Positions 36,161-47,989 of a stretch of 64,000 nucleotides of DNA are shown in pieces. The stretch lies in assembly GCA_051453625.1 (NCBI GenBank), contig JBOZIK010000001.1, positions 224,434,251 through 224,498,250 on the forward strand. Direction: 5' to 3'. Numbering within the stretch: position 1 is the stretch's first letter; the number at the start of each line of letters is the position of its first letter. The stretch is from Welwitschia mirabilis (Eukaryota; Gnetophyta; Gnetopsida; Welwitschiales). A program made the translations under genes and the position numbers. The notes beneath the pieces are model-generated. The model was not told the origin of the DNA. It ran no database searches and saw nothing but the letters and a program-made list of their open reading frames with translations.

Positions 36161-36687
36161 GCAATGATTTTAAAAGTGGTAATGCTTAGGTGGTTTCATG
36201 AGAGATACATTATTAGATAAGATTGATTTTATTATAAGTAGATTTACCCATTCTGAGTAGAATCTAAATAACAAATATAATGTAAGACCATAAAATAAAT
36301 CTAAACATTTCTCATAATAAGGTTTTCTAGTATAGTACATGGTCAAAGGCTTAAGGATGTAAAAGATATGAGGTTCAAGAGTATGATGGCAAAAGTCATG
36401 TGAAGTGGCACTAAATGGTAGGTTATCCACGTAAATTTTTTTGTACAAATGTACAAAATTAGAGATAACATCAATGAAAGTAGTAAAGGATATGTGTCCA
36501 TGTCAAAAAGGGTTCATTCTTTAACTTGATTATGTTTTCTCAATAAGTATAAGAAATCATCTTGAGGAAAGACAAAGGTGAGTTGGAAAATACTATACAA
36601 GGAAAATTTTCATTAAAATAATTATGAATAACTTCATTAGAAAGTGTTTGTAATCCTAAGAAAGGGTTTCTCTTCTTCATTGAAGCT

Positions 36688-36978
36688 TCAATCATGCTCA
36701 CAACATGAAGATGAAATAGAAACATTTTTCTCATAAAAAAGTTGAGTTAAAGGTAAAGGTTTAACATAAGATGAATCATGTCTGGGTTTATTTTTAATGT
36801 TATCCTCCTCATAAAGAATGTTAAATGATTCATCTTCAAAGGTAAAATGCTCCTTAAGTGGTTGATCATCCTCTTGTAGGTGCTTATCCTTTAGGTCAAC
36901 ATTGGTTTCTTTCTCACTCCTAAGAGGTTTGACTTGTGTATTCTTAACAAGTGTACTTTCTATCTCATATTGGTTCAA
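36688..36978 (-). CDS. Retroelement-associated ORF of element B, related to the ORF in D
   Basis: A 96-codon - strand frame: acidic N-half (SEKETNVDLKDKHLQEDDQP), then FTFEDESFNILYEEDNIKN, then RHDSSYVKPLPLTQLFYEKN and SSSCCEHD. The order HDS.Y..P.P..Q then serines then E.D matches NQESLHDSFYEDPFPFSQQA and LSFEQD in the 131-codon ORF of element D (10452-10847). The stretch 36975-37181 is the contig-overlap repeat of its front half. No known domain; conservation between two separate elements suggests it was part of a gag-like or accessory protein. The N-terminus in the true locus probably extends rightward past the artefactual gap at 36980-37079. Confidence 0.45.
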   Translation of the reverse strand: MNQYEIESTLVKNTQVKPLRSEKETNVDLKDKHLQEDDQPLKEHFTFEDESFNILYEEDNIKNKPRHDSSYVKPLPLTQLFYEKNVSISSSCCEHD

Positions 36979-37299
36979 TNNNNNNNNNNNNNNNNNNNNN
37001 NNNNNNNNNNNNNNNNNNNNNNNNNNNNNNNNNNNNNNNNNNNNNNNNNNNNNNNNNNNNNNNNNNNNNNNNNNNNNNNATAAGATGAATCATGTATAGG
37101 TTTATTTTTAATGTTATCCTCCTCATAAAGCATTAAATGATTCATCTTCAAAGGTAAAACTCTCCTTAAGTGGTTGATCATCCTCTTGGAGGTGCTTATC
37201 CTTTAGGTTACCATTGGTTTCTTTCTCACTTCTAAGGGGTATGACTTGGGTATCCTTAAAAAGTGTATTTTCTATCTCATATTGGTTCAATAAATGAAG

Positions 37300-38950
37300 G
37301 ATGTGAGTGGTAGTAATGATTTAAACAACACTTCCCAAAAATATCTATAGGGTATCTTCTAAGAAATTTGAAGAGGAGTATTCCATTTTAGGAAATGAAG
37401 GGTATTAGTTAAAAGATGAATATTATAAAAGAGAAAATGAACAATATTTATGATAAAATGAAGGATAAGGATTACAATGTAAAGGGAATTAATAAGATGA
37501 TGAGTAGAAAGGGTTATAAGAAATGGTAGAAAAAATAGAATTAAACTCCTCATGTAAAAAGTTTTTTAAACTTATAATCATAAGCATATTGACCTATGCA
37601 TGAAGGGACATCTAGATGTTGAAGATAATATCTTACAGTCCATCAATGTTCTTGAGTGTAGGAAAAATTTTGGGATTGAAATGGGAATGAATTATCTTAG
37701 AGGTAGAAAAAGAGGAATAATCTATTTTTTTGATCAACATTAAGCTCCATGCTATATTTAAAATGANNNNNNNNNNNNNNNNNNNNNNNNNNNNNNNNNN
37801 NNNNNNNNNNNNNNNNNNNNNNNNNNNNNNNNNNNNNNNNNNNNNNNNNNNNNNNNNNNNNNNNNNAGAGAAAATGAACAATATTTATGATAAAATGAAG
37901 GATAAGGATTACAAGGTAAAGGGAATTAATAAGATGACGAGTAGAAAGGGTTATAAGACATGGTAGAAAACATAGGATTAAACTCCTCATGTAAAAAGAT
38001 TTTCAAACTTATAATCATAAGCATATTGATCTATGCATGAAGGGACATTTAGATGTTGAAGATAATATCTTACAATCCATCTATGTTCTTGATTGTAGGA
38101 AAAATTTTGGAATTGAAATGGAAATGAATTATCTTAAAGGTAGAAAAAGGAGAATAATCTATTTTTGTAATCAACATTAAGCTCCATGCTATATTTAAAA
38201 TGAATTTAATAAAACTAACTAGAAGAATTATATTGAAAATTTAGAAAACTTTATGAATGATTAGGACCTACTTGAACTCTAGAATGTTAAAGAATGATGG
38301 GTTTAGAAGGTACCTAATGCTAGAAAATGTCAAAAGAGGTAATGAAAACAACTGTACAAAATTTGGAGTTAAGATTTCTAGGTCTCCAAAAAGAAAGACA
38401 TTACATTGAGGGATTAACAAAATTGTTATCATAAAAAGAAATAGGAAATAAGAGATAAAAATAAAAATGATAGTTCAAAAATAAATTGACAACATAAAAA
38501 AATTCCTAGAAAAATGAAAATGCAAAAAACTAAATAAAAATCAAAAATATATTCCTAAATGTAATGCAATACTAAAAATAAAGTAAAATAGTGAAAATTG
38601 AAGAAAGGAAAAGAGAGGATTTCATATTTATTCTTTGTTTCATTATTTCTAATTTTCTTCTTTGATTTTTTTAATTTTGTTACTTTAACTCTTATTTAAG
38701 AGAAACTAGACAAGCAAAAACCTATAAAATTCATTATTCTTATATAAACAATATTAATATAGTAATGGTATTATTTTTTAGAGATAAAAAGGTTAGTGAA
38801 ATAAAAAGAAACTCAAATGAAGATAAGAACTAGTTAGAATTTCATTTAAAAAGAACCAATGCAATAGGCTAGAGAGTATCAAGAAATGAAAAACACTAAA
38901 AATATAAAATTAAAAAAAATTCTATGTGTACTTCCCTATAGCTACCATTT
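37300..38950 (-). pseudogene. Gag-like and leader region of element B
   Basis: On the - strand at about 37370-37550 the text NPYPSFYHKYCSFSLL with YPSFPKMEYSSSNF recalls the Tyr/Pro/Ser-rich segment of element D. The block 37430-37766 is repeated from 37867 across a 100-N gap (contig overlap). From about 38200 to 38950 I see no coding frame; this is the leader next to the PBS. Confidence 0.35.
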
Positions 38951-38955
38951 TACTA

Positions 38956-38973
38956 TTCCAAGCAACAACACCA
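38956..38973 (-). other. Primer binding site of element B (tRNA-Asp type)
   Basis: Reverse complement TGGTGTTGTTGCTTGGAA against the plant gypsy Asp site TGGCGCCGTTGCCGGGGA: 12 of 18 match, with four C-to-T and one G-to-A among six differences. It is followed by seven bases and then the LTR edge at 38981. Confidence 0.7.
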
Positions 38974-38980
38974 AAAAGCT

Positions 38981-40428
38981 TGGTTGTGGTGAAAATATGG
39001 CTATGCTTGTATCTTGATATTGAGATTTGGTAATATAAGATTGTCCTAGGGATACAAATATTATGAAGTGATACCCAAACGTTTACTAAATAAAAACTAA
39101 AACCTTTATTTATAGTATAGTCCTTATATTATTCTTCCTCAGGGATAGATGTAATAAACTAATAGTAAATCAAGCATAAAATTAAATGTGGTAAAGCTTT
39201 AGAAAAATAAAACTAAAAATGAAACTAAATATTTATAAACATCAAATACTAAATCCAAGAATGGAACATAACTTTTAGAATTCAGTATGAACACAACAGT
39301 GATAACAAGAGTTCCTCCAATGAAAATAGATTAATTCTATTAATAAACTAGAAATGTTAAGCTTCATTAAAGCTCAATAATGATGAAATAATATCATTTA
39401 TCATATGAGTATTGATGAAGACCTCAAGTCATCTTAGCACTTATATCATAGCTACATAAGCATGAAGAGTAGGTAAAATCCCTGAAGACCATCAAACATT
39501 AGTATAATCCATGAACTAATATGAAAACATCAAGAAATCACTTAAACATACTCCAAAAATATTAATATACTTTATTACAAGCTTAAGAATAATAAGTATG
39601 AAAGAACATTCAAAATTACTATAAAAAATATTGCATCAAATCATCACCTATAATTTCTTCAACTTATTAAAGGCATTAAGGTATATCACTAGCCACACTT
39701 AAAATCATGACAGTAAATCAAAGAATGGTAGAATTTAATTAGATGAAATAGAGTAAATTTATAATACATAATCAAAAAACGTCAAGCCATAACTGAAATG
39801 TCATACTAACCCTAAGAGTTAGCATATCCCAAGGTAATAATCTAAAAAAAGAAATGCATCAGTCTCATCATGAAGTATAATTGAATAGAACCAGTGTTCT
39901 CCAAAGGATGAATGAATAAGGATGAATGAATATAGAATAAGGCATTCATCCTTTTTATAATAAAAATTGGAATTGAGGGAGTTGGGGTTTTTATATTTTA
40001 GCATTTAGTTGAGTGGATAGGATTTTATCTTTTAGTATTTTGTGGGGTAATTGAGATTCCATATTTTAGTGTTTATCATTTTCTTATAGAATATTAAATT
40101 GTTATAACTAATGTAGCCCAAAGTTAAAAATAAAGTGGATTATTGTAATAAGTATAACATATGAAGCAAGATTCCTATACTAATTGGAACAACCACCACA
40201 TGTCATTAACACCATTATCATTTTATGTAGAATTAGGTCCATCTTCAAAGATTTACTTTAAAATAAAATTAAAATCCTAAAAATGTCATGGAAAAATCAT
40301 AAAATCAAATATGGCATTAACAAAAACATAAGACATATTTGTATAATTAAAAAAATAGACTAATATCTTTACTTATGATAAATTGGCCTAAAATACTTGA
40401 AATGAATGATAATTTTTACATGTTAACA
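38981..40428 (-). repeat. 5' LTR of element B
   Basis: The 1448-bp partner of 32131-33559. The edge next to the PBS begins TGGTTGTGGTGAAAAT in + orientation, and the outer edge ends TGTTAACA followed by TCACC. Confidence 0.8.
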
Positions 40429-40433
40429 TCACC
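40429..40433. repeat. Target site duplication TCACC, right copy (element B)
   Basis: Exact match to 32126-32130. Confidence 0.8.
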
Positions 40434-42169
40434 AACTAGCATGTTTTAAATGGCTGTTTCAAGTGTATTTCTAGGTAATTTTGACATAAATAATAAACAG
40501 TTTGGCTACTTTTGAATGTCAAGGAAAAAATATCAAAATTAATCATAATGTAGATTAAAATTGAGTAATTATAAAGAATTCAATAAAGTACTATAGGATC
40601 AAGCATTTAATAATGAAGAAGTAGAGCATAAAGAACCAGAATCCACCTGCCACTAGAAGACAAATTACTAGAGAATAAAGCTTAGTGGATGATGAATAAT
40701 TAGTGTTATCCTTTAATTAAAATTGTAATGTAACTATTCAAGTTTGTATTCTAGCTAAATATTTAATGAAACTATTTCAATTTTATTCTTTAGCTAAATT
40801 AATCCATTATCCAAACTTATATAAACCTACTTATGCTCCCATTTCCTCATCCTATTCTTAGCATTAAAGTAGCTTGTAACAAAAGCATCTTAGTTAAGGA
40901 GGTTCATCCACTTGTGAAAGATATCTCCTTGGTGTTGGATTTGTCTCTTTCATAGAGGAACTACTCTTTGAAAGAGGATGTAATGAAGTGAATTTTCTTA
41001 AAGGTTAATAAAGTGTGCTTTTTTCCCCTTAAACTCTCTCTATATAGTTCTTATACTTTGTGTTACATGTGAATTTAATACTTTAGTATATTAAATCTAA
41101 TTTGGTTATAGGATATGAGGGCGAACTTGGGTAACAACAAGTTGATATATTTGGTAATAAAACTACATGTAGGTAATCATATTTTCATTTTATTACATTT
41201 GTAATTCCATTGCATTCACCATCTTGTGTTACATTTTATTCATCATTTACACTGTTTATTACCATTTCTAAAATATTAAGAGTATAAATTCTTCTCTCCT
41301 CTTCTATCTCTTTTCTAAAGAATCAAATATTCTCTAACTCCTTTTCTTCTTTAAGTTTATAAACCTGTATTGACTCATTGTATGTCCTATGTGTTTTCTC
41401 ATCATCATTTGAGAATGTTTTGATATCTATGTTGTACATTAGATAAGCATAACATACAACACAACATCTTGCAAGGGAAAGATTAAAATTTTTATCTTAG
41501 TTACATAATTTTGATCAAATACTTATGAATTGATTGCTATGATAAATTTATGCTCATGAAGATGTTTGTAGGGATCTTCTAAATTAATGCCATTAGAAAA
41601 GAGATTGATAATGACTATTTTAACTTTAAAATGATTTATGTATGAATGTAAGACCATGCAAGAAGAAGTAGTTAAATGATCTTATTGTCATAGAGCTTTC
41701 ATGATTTTCTTAGAATAATTTGGATGAAAACTAATCCTTATTTTCAAATAAAATTATTATAATTATTAAAGAAATCTAATGTAATTATAATTTCTAGTTA
41801 AAATTTTAAGGTTTCACTAGTCTAAAAACAAGGTTTAGTGTACTATTTATCAAATTCTTAGAAGGTATTCAATGAAAGCTTTTTCTTCATAAAAACTTTT
41901 TCAACATTAATAATTATAAGCTCTAATCCAATAGTTCATAAGAGGTCAAATAATGTAAAAGGGCTAGAAATAATGAAAGAAAAAAACAATATTTTATACA
42001 ATACATAATATTAAAAAAGCATGAAAATGCCATTACTTAGGATAAAAGTGCTAGTTGATTTGAGAATGATGCATAATGTAAAAGATCATGTAAATATGTT
42101 AATTGAAAGATGGTGCTTAATAAAATAATTTGTAAAAAATGAAAACTACATTAAAAAAAAAGCACATAT
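40434..42169. other. Interval between B and C-right, with an LTR-like block
   Basis: It should include the interrupted Athila-like element's 5' side, but I find no clear gag continuation. About 40640-41100 looks like an LTR promoter and leader on the + strand: a TATA-like CTTATATAAACC at 40817-40828, CT-rich initiator-like sequence, AATAAAG at about 41008, then CT-rich and TATATAG sequence. No partner copy exists in the window, so this is composition-based. The remainder is AT-rich without coding. Confidence 0.3.
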
Positions 42170-42232
42170 TGATCTATCAGTAGTGGATTAATCACATAAA
42201 AAGAGATTACTATGCCTTGATTTCTATCATAA
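42170..42232 (-). repeat. C-right 3' LTR, distal segment
   Basis: Reverse complement begins after element A with TTATGATAGAAATCAAGGCA, matching the C-left LTR at 17335-17360 (TATAATAGAAATCAATGCAT), and ends at GATAGATCA against GTTGATCA. The last five bases before A (42228-42232, CATAA) are A's target duplication. Confidence 0.7.
42228..42232. repeat. Target site duplication CATAA, left copy (element A)
   Basis: Recurs exactly at 58845-58849. The uninterrupted C-left LTR shows the single target at about 17335-17340. Confidence 0.85.
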
Positions 42233-42360
42233 TGTAACACTCAGATTTCTATAGTTGAAAAAAATTCAAACTGCATTCTAAAGCTGCAATTAACACTTGG
42301 ACTTCTATAATTGAAAAAAAATTCAAACTTTGCTTTGATACCAAAATGTAACATTCTAAA
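42233..42360 (-). repeat. Tandem 55-110-base end repeats of LTR A
   Basis: Two diverged units of the form ACTTCTATAATTGAAAAAAA TTCAAACTTTGC, each ending near a TTGATACCAAAATGTAACA-like junction. The corresponding right LTR end (55203-55330) has the same units ending CTCTGATACCAAAATGT. Reverse-complemented, that junction is a Met-type PBS next to an LTR end, so the primer site plus LTR terminus has been duplicated into the LTR. Confidence 0.6.
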
Positions 42361-43279
42361 TTTCACAACTAAAAGCTTTTATTTTCTCAACCCCTTCTGT
42401 TAAATATCTAAGTTAACAATTTTTAAATGAATCTATATGCATGCCAAAAATACATACTTAAGTAACTTTTGAAGGAAAAAAAGATAAATAAATCATTTAA
42501 TGTTTAAATACATGAGAAAATAAATATTTTTTATTTCTAAAAAAAAATACAAGTATCATATTGACATCATATCTCAAAAGTTAACCACAAGATATAATAG
42601 ATTACAAGTTATAAGGATGAACAAATTACTCCCTTTTAATAATTTTTTATGTACAAGCTAGTAAAATCAACATTTCCAAATGCCCTCCTTAGCAAGACAA
42701 ATCAGCTTATTCTATGCTCAACTCAACCATCTATTAAACACAAATTGCATGATGTAAGAATTATAACCTTCACAGTTCCTAGTATGATCCATGCAAAGTT
42801 TTTAAATAAGGGGTTTTTCAAGCTCAAGAAAGGGTCCTCTAGAAAATCAAAGATGATCAATACCTCAAACAAGATACAATAATCTAGATATACATATTCA
42901 AGTCTTAGTAATCTAAGGATATACAATGATACAATGCTTTGTTAAAAGGGTGTCAAAATACCTATTTGTCTAAAGGTTCATTCCTATGGCTAATGGGATA
43001 AAGCCTTTAAATCCATAAAGAAATCATGTCATGCACAAGCAGACAAGTTACAAACATCACCCTGATCACTTTGATAGCTCACTTCTATGGATACTGGGAT
43101 CCCTTTAGGTGGTCCAACTCTTAAAGCCACATAATTTGCTCACTTTGCAAGTTTTAAACATAGAATGATCAAGATATTACATGCATAAGAAGAGACTCAT
43201 AAGATCAAGCCAGAAAAATCCACGAAACATGTAAAAGATGGAAAAATTAATTGAAACATGTAAGAAATAAATGTAAATT

Positions 43280-43410
43280 CATAAACCATACAAGAAAAGA
43301 ATTGAAGAACCATAAACCATACAAGAAAGAAATTGAAAAACATAAACCATATAAGAAAGAAATCAAAGAACATAAATCATACAAGAAATAAATCGAAGAC
43401 CATAAATCAT
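43280..43410. repeat. 30-31-bp minisatellite in LTR A
   Basis: Four to five units of CATAAACCATACAAGAAAGA AATTGAAGAA type in direct succession. The same array is in the right LTR at 56736-56895, and its overlap copy at 58040-58225, so it was present before the element inserted. Confidence 0.85.
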
Positions 43411-44066
43411 ATCTAAATTAAAATGAAGATTTGAAGACTCTGAAGATTCAAAAAGGCTCCAAGGTTTCAAGGCTTATCCAAGCTCCAAGGTTTCAAGAAT
43501 TATCTAGGCTCCAAGGTTTAGTAGCAAAAGCTTCATAAGATACAAAATGATAGGACGAGAGGCTTATATTTATAGTTGAGAATGTAAAATGTGAAAGAAC
43601 AGAAGGATATGAAAAGATACCATCATAAAAGAGGGTGTTCAAGATGGTAAAAGTTGGTAAAGATTTCATAACCCTCATTATTCAATTCCTTGCTAGGCCA
43701 CTGGGTGCATTAATATCATAACAATAAATATTAATGTTCATCATGTAATTATTACAATAATGAGTAATTTTCAAAAACCACATTTAAACCATTTTCTAGT
43801 TTAAATAGATATAAGCACAATAGTTACAAAAGTTTAACCACAAGAATCATAATCAATTATAAGAAATTTTGACAAATGTAATATTATGAGTACTATAAAA
43901 TGTGAGGAATTATCAGATAAAATTTTCACAATACAAATTGCATCACTAGAAATCTTAAAATAAATACATGTAATAATTTGACTATCTTGAGGCTCTATAA
44001 CAATAAAATTTATTTTAATTAAACTTTTAAGCTAAGTCTCTTAACCTTAAAATTCTAGACATGATA

Positions 44067-44085
44067 TTACTCCACCCCTTAAGAA
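44067..44085 (-). other. PPT of element A
   Basis: On the - strand CTTCTTAAGGGGTGGAGTAA precedes the LTR start. Just inside lies TTTCAAGGATAAAACTT, the standard near-3' block of plant gypsy elements (TTCGAGGA..AA.TT). Confidence 0.65.
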
Positions 44086-45983
44086 GTTTTATCCTTGAAA
44101 CTTGAATTACAATACATCATTTTATATTTTTAATTATCTTCTCTTTCTATCTCTCTAAATCATTGTACTTACATAGTTGAATTTACCTTCCTTCAATGCC
44201 ATTTAAATTTTTTATTAAGTTGAAATGTCGTTCATAATTATTTTTAATTAATGATATTAATCATTGTGATAAGTACAATACTAATCACCTTCTTAAGTCT
44301 AGAATGATCAAGCCTCTACAAATTTTCTTCTTATCATTGTACTAAATAAAGTTGAGTTTCTCTTCCTCTAAGTAAACATTTCTTTTTATGAATTATCTTT
44401 TTCATCTCTTTTGGTTGAAATACTTACTTCTATCAAGTTATCTCGCATAAGTCAAACCTTATTTTATTGTTTCATTAATAAGTCTAATCATTAGACATAA
44501 AGATTAGTTAATTAATAAAATCAAGTACTTAAGAAAGGAAGATAAATAGTAAATAATTTAATAATGGATTTTAGATCCCTATCTTTATCAAGGAAGTTGA
44601 ATAATAACATCACAAGGCTAATGCCTATGTAGATTTTTCAAGTTACTCTAATTTAGGAAATTGGATAACCTCTCAACCAATAAATATTTTTCAAGACTTA
44701 AAATACCAAGCATCTATTGTTTTACTTTCATAAACATAAAATATACTTGATAATAATGATGTACATAGAAATTGTTTGAAATTTTACCAAGTGAATTAAC
44801 ATAAATAAGTTTTACCTCATCTATTACCTTTAAAAATGCCTCTATTATTTGCTTATCAAAGGTTTATCATGTGAGATTATATGAAGACTAGATTTATATT
44901 ATTAAAATGGAAGAAAGGGATAAATTTTTATACCCAAAGGATTAATTTTTTGCAATGAATGTAGTTTAGGAGAATTATTATAAATTCTAAAAAGTAACTT
45001 TGTATAAATTACAATGGTTGACATTACAAGTAGGAAAGGAAGTTTATGATTTCAATCATACTAGGGTGATTTTGCCTTATTTTCCAAGCACTATTTAAAC
45101 TAATAATGTGGTTATCCCTTGATACATTAGCATCTATTTCAATTAAGATGTCATAAGAACTCTATTTTGTGAAAATGTAAAAAGTGTAGATAAAGGTATA
45201 GTTCAATAGGATCATTACCATAGTATGTTAGTTTAAATTGTACATGGTACTTTGGTTTAAAGTGGAACAAATCTTATTAGTAGGAGCTTCCTTGATTATG
45301 ATATTAGATAATCTCATCCATTACTTCTACTATGCAATGTGGTCATTCACACAAAGGCCTAATAATGGTAATTAACATTTTGTTTTACAAACTTTTCTCA
45401 TGAAAAATAAACATGTAGTCCTATATATATAAATGTATATGTATATAATAATAAAATAACTATCGAAGAAGTCACAAGAAGAACTATGCTGCTAGTTAGT
45501 ACTGATAGAAGTACTAAACTCAATATAGTTATTACATAAGCATAGTTGATGGAAAACATTAAACAAATAGTAGAAAGAGAAAAAGATGTCTAAGAGAGTA
45601 AAAGTTCATGATTTTCAAATCTAATTGCAAAATAAAGTGCAAATACACAATATCTTAGGATAATCTAATGACTTGAATAATCATGAAAAATTGCAATTCT
45701 ATCAAAAAGTTTAAAAAAAATAATATAGAAATGTATTGCATCCTTGCCATTTTACTTAGGCCACACATATAAGAAATGTCAAAGAGACTCCCATTACCAG
45801 CTTCACCCCACAAATTATAACTTTCTTAGATCCATTTGTTCTAATGTAAATCATGAATTATCCAAATTCAAAACAAGCATTTAATTAATTAAAAGTATAA
45901 CAAGGCTTCCATTGAAGTCTTAGTCACAAATGTGAATCATCTACATTCAAAACAAGTGATCATGAAGTGTTCAAATTAAAATT
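44086..45983 (-). other. Element A internal region, left part, no coding recognised
   Basis: AT-rich. On the - strand a short stretch reads LLFRIYNNSPKLHSLQKINP near 44950-45010, but I cannot tie it to gag or pol. A TATATA-rich patch lies at 45423-45450. The 10-N gap at 45984-45993 ends it; 10-N runs here show no flanking repeat, unlike the 100-N runs. Confidence 0.4.
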
Positions 45984-46132
45984 NNNNNNNNNNTAAGTAT
46001 CTAAATAATCACAAGAAAGGAAGTTCTTTCATGAAAGTCCTAGGTCCTATCACAAGAAAAAAAATTACTATTAAAAAAAACAAAAACAAAAAATCATTTA
46101 TTCATATATAATTCAATAACGAATGCAGAAGG

Positions 46133-46471
46133 TTAAACTAATGTAAAAAAGAAAGAGTAAGTATCAACAATTGAACCACCATCAACAGAGACGATAACAT
46201 CCTTGAGTTTATTAATGTTGAAGGGATTCGAGCGAACATTAGAGATATTATTAGCTCCCTTTTTGAGGTCCTTCAGATACTGTGGCTCACTCTAATGCCA
46301 TTTAAGGCTTGATAATTTTGTGTTCTCTTTTACCAAATTGCTTGCAAATAAATGGAGGAATTCATGGAAGAAGAGATGTTCTTCCCTTTTTTTATAAGAA
46401 GAGGCTACAGATCGGTGTATATTGAGCTTTAGATTCGTAAAATCACCAGGAATTAGAATTTTTTGCTTTTC
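46133..46471 (-). pseudogene. Exon-like fragment inside element A, unidentified
   Basis: On the - strand 112 codons are open apart from one TAG (46295-46293) that would be CAG before a C-to-T change. Segments: EKQKILIPGDFTNLKLNIHR, YKKREEHLFFHEFLHLF, KENTKLSSLKWH, then SEPQYLKDLKKGANNISNVR, NPFNINKLKDVIVSVDGGSI. The opening base follows TTTTATTTTAAG, a fair 3' splice site in phase with the frame. G+C and CpG are higher than in the surrounding repeats. The text does not look like gag, protease, RT or integrase that I know, and I cannot name a family. The opposite strand is also fairly open here, so the strand is not certain. It could be a captured host exon or an unfamiliar element ORF. Confidence 0.35.
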
Positions 46472-46781
46472 CTTAAAATAAAATTAGAAAAATAACTCAG
46501 GTATGGAGACTATGAATGGAATCTGAATGCCTCCTTTCTTTCATCTTTATTCTAGCTTACTTGAAGAGACTTGAGAAGAGTGTTTTATTTTTAAATATTT
46601 AGAAGTAAGAAAGATGATGCACCTTCTAGTTTATTCATGGTTGATCAAGAAACAACNNNNNNNNNNTTTTTATTTTGAAAGCCATTTCATCAAACATTCG
46701 TTTGGTCATTTGGCCTTATGGTATTCTGCATTAAAAATGGAACCATTATTTTATTATTCACTAAAATAATTCTTGAACTAT

Positions 46782-47004
46782 TGTTAAGACATATAAGATG
46801 ATCAAATCATATCTCCATGTTGATATATTTATATTATACTTGTATATAAGTCAAAACGAATTTTAGCTATCTTAGGATCCCTTCCTAGTTTAGATCGATT
46901 ATATCATGATTCTCTACTAACATCATGTAATACTCCTGTAAATCCTATATATTTATTCTTACCTTGCATTCAATGAACTACATGAATTTCTCCCAAAACT
47001 TTCA
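46782..47004 (+). repeat. 5' LTR of copia element
   Basis: 223 bases, TGTTAAGACATATAAG to CAAAACTTTCA, followed at once by the PBS. Against the visible 203 bases of the 3' LTR I count about 23 substitutions and one indel (about 11 percent), which indicates an old insertion. Confidence 0.9.
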
Positions 47005-47016
47005 TGGTATCAGAGT
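47005..47016 (+). other. Primer binding site of copia element (tRNA-iMet type)
   Basis: TGGTATCAGAGT directly after the LTR end CA; the standard plant site is TGGTATCAGAGC. Confidence 0.9.
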
Positions 47017-47656
47017 AAAATGGGATGTGTTAGGAGACTTAGAGTGAGGGCTATACAATAATAACTAGATAGTTCACTCGAAAGTATATCCGATTCTTCC
47101 TAATTCATAATGTGGCTTCTTCCATGGATTCTGGATTTAAAAATTCCATTTGATATATAAGTTCCATCCATGGCCATCTTTGCAAGATTGATGACTTTAG
47201 AAAATCCAAGATTTTAGTGAAGAAGACTCCTGCCTATGGAGAACTCACTAAAGGAATGTTGGTTTATGCCACTTTTGCCATTTTCAATGATAACTTTCCT
47301 CTCTGTAATTTTACTTCTTCTTTAATACTTTTTTCCCCTTTTTGGTGTTCTTCGTAGTGTATTATAATAATGTCTAGATGGGTGCCCTCAATTCTTCTTG
47401 ATGCTTTGAATAATGTCCAATTTCAATGGATAAGTACTAAAGATGAAGAGGCAGAGAGTTTCTGTAAGAACAGAGTAATCTAAGAATAAGGTCATCTAAT
47501 CTCAACTCTAACCTTAAGCCCAAGCTGAGCAAGAAGAAAAGAAAATAATTTGAAGGCATTTTTTGATCCATTTATTTTGCATATGCATCTCTATTTTAAT
47601 CATCTTAGAGCACCTCCATTTATTTATTTTTTTCCCTCTTCAATCATGCTATTACC

Positions 47657-47989
47657 ATGAGCAAATAAATCACACCTCCCCTTGATATGAATATCCTTTA
47701 TTATCTATATCCTTCTAATAATCCTATTTTAATCCTTGTGAATGATGTTCTTACTATCCTTGATGATTATAATCCATGAGCACTCACCATAACAATGGCT
47801 TTAAAAGGGAAGAATAAATTTGGCTTTGTTGATGAATCCCTTTCCATGCCTGAATCCACTCATGTTGATTTTTCTTGATGGAATTGTGTTAACAACATTA
47901 TTATGACATGGATTATGAATTTCATCCATTACTCCCTTATTCATAATGTTCTTTATGCTAATTCTACTGCTGCAATTTGGGCAGATCTC
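47657..47989 (+). pseudogene. Copia gag N-terminal remnant
   Basis: From ATG at 47657, with three stops, the frame reads PPLDMNILYYLYPSNNPIL, LVNDVLTILDDYN, TMALKGKNKFGFVDESLSMP, then NNIIMTWIMNFIHYSLIHN, VLYANSTAAIWADL. This is the usual start of plant copia gag (PYYLHPSDNPG..LV, TGDNY..W..SM..AL.AKNKLGF.DG, W.RCN.MV.SWILNS, A.EIW.DL). Stops fall where Trp or Gln codons are expected. The rest of gag is lost in the 197-N gap. Gag forms the particle that carries element RNA. Confidence 0.85.

Larger units (their letters stand above)
32131..40428 (-). mobile_element. Element B: full-length non-autonomous Ty3/gypsy-type LTR element
   Basis: LTRs at 32131-33559 and 38981-40428 (1429 and 1448 bp) in the same orientation, flanked by TCACC on both sides (32126-32130 and 40429-40433). 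On the - strand the order is 5' LTR (right), Asp-type PBS (38956-38973), internal region, PPT (33560 on), 3' LTR (left). The internal region is about 5.4 kb as assembled, and about 4.3 kb after collapsing contig overlaps at 34868, 36980 and 37767. I see no RT, protease or integrase. It holds a gag-like region and an ORF related to that in element D, so the two are likely members of one pol-less group. Confidence 0.85.
42233..44066 (-). repeat. 3' LTR of element A
   Basis: 1834 bases. It pairs with 55203-58844, whose collapsed length is about 1842 after removing the overlaps at 55634 (498 shift) and 57340 (1302 shift). By hand count the terminal 125 bases differ at about 15 positions (12 percent), mostly transitions. 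It includes a minisatellite at 43280-43410 and two PBS-junction-like repeats at its left end. The short ORFs at 42649-42882 and 42723-42926 are not supported. Confidence 0.85.

Noticed and set aside
36170-36448. 92-codon - strand ORF in element B
   Set aside because: No similarity to the B/D ORF family or to any retroelement protein; such a length is expected by chance over 64 kb, and the assembly overlap does not test it.
43280-43410. Regular 30-31-bp repeats looking like a CRISPR array
   Set aside because: The units are directly tandem without unique spacers, lie in a plant LTR, and have no cas genes.
46190-46470. Plus-strand reading of the exon-like segment at 46133-46471
   Set aside because: It is also fairly open, but has less protein-like composition and no in-phase splice site. 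The minus strand was preferred, with low confidence.
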